DNA of 64,000 nucleotides from Caldisericales bacterium (lineage in GTDB: Bacteria; Caldisericota; Caldisericia; JAAYUI01). The notes beneath the pieces were generated by a model. That model saw only the letters and a program-made list of their open reading frames with translations, did no database searches and had not been told where the DNA came from. How positions within the stretch are numbered: the stretch's first letter is position 1; every line of letters begins with the position of its first letter. A program made the translations under genes and the position numbers. Positions 61,918 through 64,000 of this stretch are shown here, in pieces. The stretch lies in assembly GCA_012517765.1 (NCBI GenBank), contig JAAYUI010000010.1, positions 62,001-126,000 on the forward strand, written 5' to 3'.

Positions 61918-62654
61918 TGAGCAAAAAACTTCTCTGGGGATTTGTAGCCACGCTGGGGCTTGTAGCCATAATAATTGTTGCTTTCATGATGTTCAACCCC
62001 GGGGATAAACCAAAAAACACCTATTCACAGCTTTACCTGACAGTAGTGCCTGTAAACAGCGAAAAGCCGGACTGGGAAACCCTCAAAAAAGCAATTGAAG
62101 CAAGAGTCAGTTATCTGGGTGAGCTGAGGTTCTTTGAAAACATGGAGAGCCATGCGAGACTTGTGATTACGGGATCGGAAGACCCGAATGAAATGGGATC
62201 GATGCTGCTTGTCCAGGGAAAAACGCTGCTCATAACCGACAAGGGCCAGAAAGTTGCTACCGATGACGAATTTGAATCGGCAATGCCGGTTTCATTCAAA
62301 GACACCACTGGTTCTTACGGGATCGCAATCCAGCTAAATGACACCGGTAAACAAAGATTGTTGGCAATGCTGAACGCCAAAGACAAACCATCAAAAATAC
62401 AGCTTGTCCTGGATGAAGTGCCTATTGGCGCAATGAAATTTGATGAAATAGGGCAAGACGGCACATTGAGTTTTCATCTTCGAAAAGGGATGAGGAAATC
62501 TTTTGCAGAATTGCTCTCAAGGGTTTTCATAACTAGATTGCCATTCAAGATAGCAGGCATTGTAAATTCTTCCTATTTTGTTGCCCCGCAATCAGATGTG
62601 GAATCGCCATTGAATTTTGTCGATTTCCTGTATGAGGCAAGAATAGACAGGTAG
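61917..62654 (+). CDS. Membrane-anchored SecD P1-like protein (not full SecD)
   Basis: 245 residues. One membrane segment (about 7-27) and an extracytoplasmic domain resembling the SecD/SecDF P1 region: a ferredoxin-like strand (LYLTVVPV), a middle part with LLITDKGQKVATDDEFESA, then the head pattern GIAIQLNDTGKQRLLAMLN and IQLVLDEVPIGAMKF. The remaining SecD membrane helices are missing. It could be a SecD-derived accessory or a distinct family. ATG at 61917 shares a base with the epimerase stop; a TTG at 61914 is less likely. It is the last gene of the operon. Confidence 0.72.
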   Translation: MSKKLLWGFVATLGLVAIIIVAFMMFNPGDKPKNTYSQLYLTVVPVNSEKPDWETLKKAIEARVSYLGELRFFENMESHARLVITGSEDPNEMGSMLLVQGKTLLITDKGQKVATDDEFESAMPVSFKDTTGSYGIAIQLNDTGKQRLLAMLNAKDKPSKIQLVLDEVPIGAMKFDEIGQDGTLSFHLRKGMRKSFAELLSRVFITRLPFKIAGIVNSSYFVAPQSDVESPLNFVDFLYEARIDR

Positions 62655-62656
62655 AC

Positions 62657-63127
62657 CTAAGGTGCTTCCACTCCGAAATAGGTTACGGAAAATCCCGTAT
62701 CCAGAAGTCTGAAGATAAGCTGGAGCTGCTTCTTCCTTTGTGATGCAACCATTTTTGCCGGTTCTCCAATAACAAGGTTTTGGAAGCTGTTTTTTTCAGC
62801 CATGTTTTCAGATGAGCCAAAAACAACCTCGGAAATATCCCAGCCTTCCACTACAAGACTTTTTTTGTACCATGTAACAGGATTTCCGCCAATTTCAGAA
62901 AAAATGAGTGTTCCCTGTATCCTGGGTTCAAACTTTTCATTGCTGGTGGCAAAAGGCTGTTGAGCATCAGTGGTGATTGTTCCATGGCCGTAGATGGGGT
63001 AGATTGAAGGCACTTTCATGAGATCGTTTTTAAGCTGTTCATTGTCTGTCCTTGAATCATAGGGACCAGCTAACCCACAGCCAGAAACAAGTACCACAAA
63101 AAGAAAAAAGGCAAGGTCTTTTTTCAT
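62657..63127 (-). CDS. Hypothetical lipoprotein
   Basis: 156 residues. Lipoprotein signal with lipobox LVSGC (Cys about 17), then a mature domain with no family I recognise; it includes YGHGTITTDAQQPFATSN and a C-terminal amphipathic stretch (VASQRKKQLQLIFRLLDTG). ATGA overlap with the dihydrouridine synthase upstream, so it is co-translated. Only two bases separate it from the convergent operon end. Confidence 0.8.
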   Translation of the reverse strand: MKKDLAFFLFVVLVSGCGLAGPYDSRTDNEQLKNDLMKVPSIYPIYGHGTITTDAQQPFATSNEKFEPRIQGTLIFSEIGGNPVTWYKKSLVVEGWDISEVVFGSSENMAEKNSFQNLVIGEPAKMVASQRKKQLQLIFRLLDTGFSVTYFGVEAP

Positions 63128-64000
63128 TTGCCTTCTCCATGTTTCTCAAGGTGTTCCCTGAATCTCGAGAGAATGTCATTCATCTGGGAAAAAGTTTTTC
63201 CTGCAACTGCCTCTTCCCTAAACTTCGATGCGCCAGGAAGACCTTTCACATACCACGCCCAGTGTTTTCTCATCTCGCTAACGCCGACCTTTTCACCCCT
63301 CATATTCACTTCAAGGTCGAGGTGCTCCATCATCACCGAGAACCTTTCCTTAAGTGGAATGATTCTTCTGCCAAGTCCATCCATTTCATCTTTAATCCAT
63401 TCAAAAGCCCATGGTGCTCCGAGTGTCACCCTTCCTATCATTGCAGCATCTGCGCCAGCATCAAAAACGTCCAGCGCATCTTTACCATTTTTAATGCCAC
63501 CATTGGCAATTACGGGCATTCTAACAGTCTGCTTGATTGCCCTGATATGTTCCCAGTCAAATGGACCAGCAAATCCCTGGCTGACATAGCAACAGTTGAG
63601 AGCAAATGCCGATGCTCCGGCCATCTCACACAATCTGGCAATTTCACTGGCAACCGGAAACCCTCTGCGAGTGCCAATTCTTGTCTTGACAGTAACAGGA
63701 AGCGATGTTGACCTGACCATCGCCTCAACAATACGGGCAATGAGGCAGGGATCACCCATAAGGGCCGATCCGGAGCCAGTCCTGACCACTTTTGGCTCCG
63801 GACAGCCACAATTGAGGTCTACAAAATCTGCTCCAGCCTGTTCCACATACTTCACTGCCTCGGCAAGGTGCTCCGGTTTTGAGCCAAAAAGTTGTATGGT
63901 TACAGGATGTTCTTGCTCAACAATTTTGAGCATCTCAAAAGAAACCCTGTTTTTGTGCAATAGACCCTGTGCTGAAACAAACTCGGTATAAACAAGATCT
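63124..64000 (-). CDS. dus: tRNA-dihydrouridine synthase, 5' end beyond window
   Basis: The N-terminus is cut; 292 residues are visible, beginning at DLVYTEFVSAQGLL, the usual Dus segment shortly after the start. The catalytic Cys is in DFVDLNCGCPEPKV, and the FMN Lys in TVKTRIGTRRG is present. The phosphate loop VIANGGIKNGKDAL and MIGRVTLGAPWAF are standard. The usual HGR motif is replaced by NCC (ALNCCYVSQGFAG). It would reduce uridine to dihydrouridine in tRNA if active. Confidence 0.92.
   Translation of the reverse strand, partial: DLVYTEFVSAQGLLHKNRVSFEMLKIVEQEHPVTIQLFGSKPEHLAEAVKYVEQAGADFVDLNCGCPEPKVVRTGSGSALMGDPCLIARIVEAMVRSTSLPVTVKTRIGTRRGFPVASEIARLCEMAGASAFALNCCYVSQGFAGPFDWEHIRAIKQTVRMPVIANGGIKNGKDALDVFDAGADAAMIGRVTLGAPWAFEWIKDEMDGLGRRIIPLKERFSVMMEHLDLEVNMRGEKVGVSEMRKHWAWYVKGLPGASKFREEAVAGKTFSQMNDILSRFREHLEKHGEGK

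Noticed and set aside
1..64000. Insertion sequences, prophage, CRISPR arrays, restriction or toxin-antitoxin genes.
   Set aside because: None seen; the repeats present are protein-level and diverged, and no transposase, integrase or Cas motif was recognised.

Overview
The window is a 64-kb, gene-dense bacterial chromosome segment of moderate GC (low 40s by eye). It carries about 44 protein genes, two tRNA genes and no mobile element or CRISPR array that I can see. Operons are long, with ATGA, GTGA and TGATG stop-start overlaps, and GTG and TTG starts are common. The translation operon (rimP-nusA-rnpM-infB-ylxP-rbfA-nrnA-truB-ribF), the cdaA-ybbR pair, GatCAB and the copper-amine-oxidase-N-like stalk domains on surface proteins recall Firmicutes-like or Caldisericota-type anaerobes. 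C25 (gingipain-like) peptidases and a split methylmalonyl-CoA mutase are more usual elsewhere. I cannot place the phylum from sequence alone; an uncultured lineage is likely.

Layout. 0.1-3.5 kb (+): a four-domain S1 protein, two cyclophilin lipoproteins and a flavodoxin-ferredoxin protein, closed by a hairpin shared with a convergent basic amino-acid decarboxylase (-). 5.2-6.3 kb: an orphan ORF and two tRNA-Pro genes. 6.3-9.0 kb (-): der-gpsA-hup. 9.1-12.6 kb (+): gatC-gatA-(small membrane zinc-ribbon protein)-gatB. 12.7-15.4 kb (+): an ECF sigma factor with a very large membrane anti-sigma sensor. 15.4-21.2 kb (-): gap-pgk followed by a large secreted multidomain protein. 21.3-25.3 kb (-): a giant secreted protein made of about 14 cysteine-patterned repeats. 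25.6-34.8 kb (+): two membrane parvulin/SurA-like foldases, two tandem small NTF2-like membrane proteins, an exported protein, cdaA, ybbR, an amidohydrolase and thiamine pyrophosphokinase. 34.8-51.7 kb (-): a 17-kb transcription unit of a STAND-type (pseudo)kinase, a PEGA-containing Ser/Thr kinase, a secreted beta-propeller, a giant C25 peptidase, rsmG and an alpha-oxoamine synthase. 51.9-62.7 kb (+): the translation operon extended by methylmalonyl-CoA mutase (large subunit), its epimerase and a SecD-like fragment. 62.7-64 kb (-): a lipoprotein and a dihydrouridine synthase cut by the window edge.

How the genes fit together. Most of the window is housekeeping: translation, GTPases, glycolysis and c-di-AMP. 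The unusual part is a surface programme. Four large exported proteins carry stalk domains. A sigma/anti-sigma pair has a sensor built from beta modules resembling those of the repeat protein. A kinase pair sits at the head of an operon that exports a propeller and a protease, and Ig-like domains of the same general type occur in the kinase, the propeller and the protease. The most interesting candidates for undescribed systems are the kinase-propeller-C25 operon (34.8-51.7 kb) and the cysteine-repeat protein (21.3-25.3 kb) with its possible link to the sigma/anti-sigma pair.
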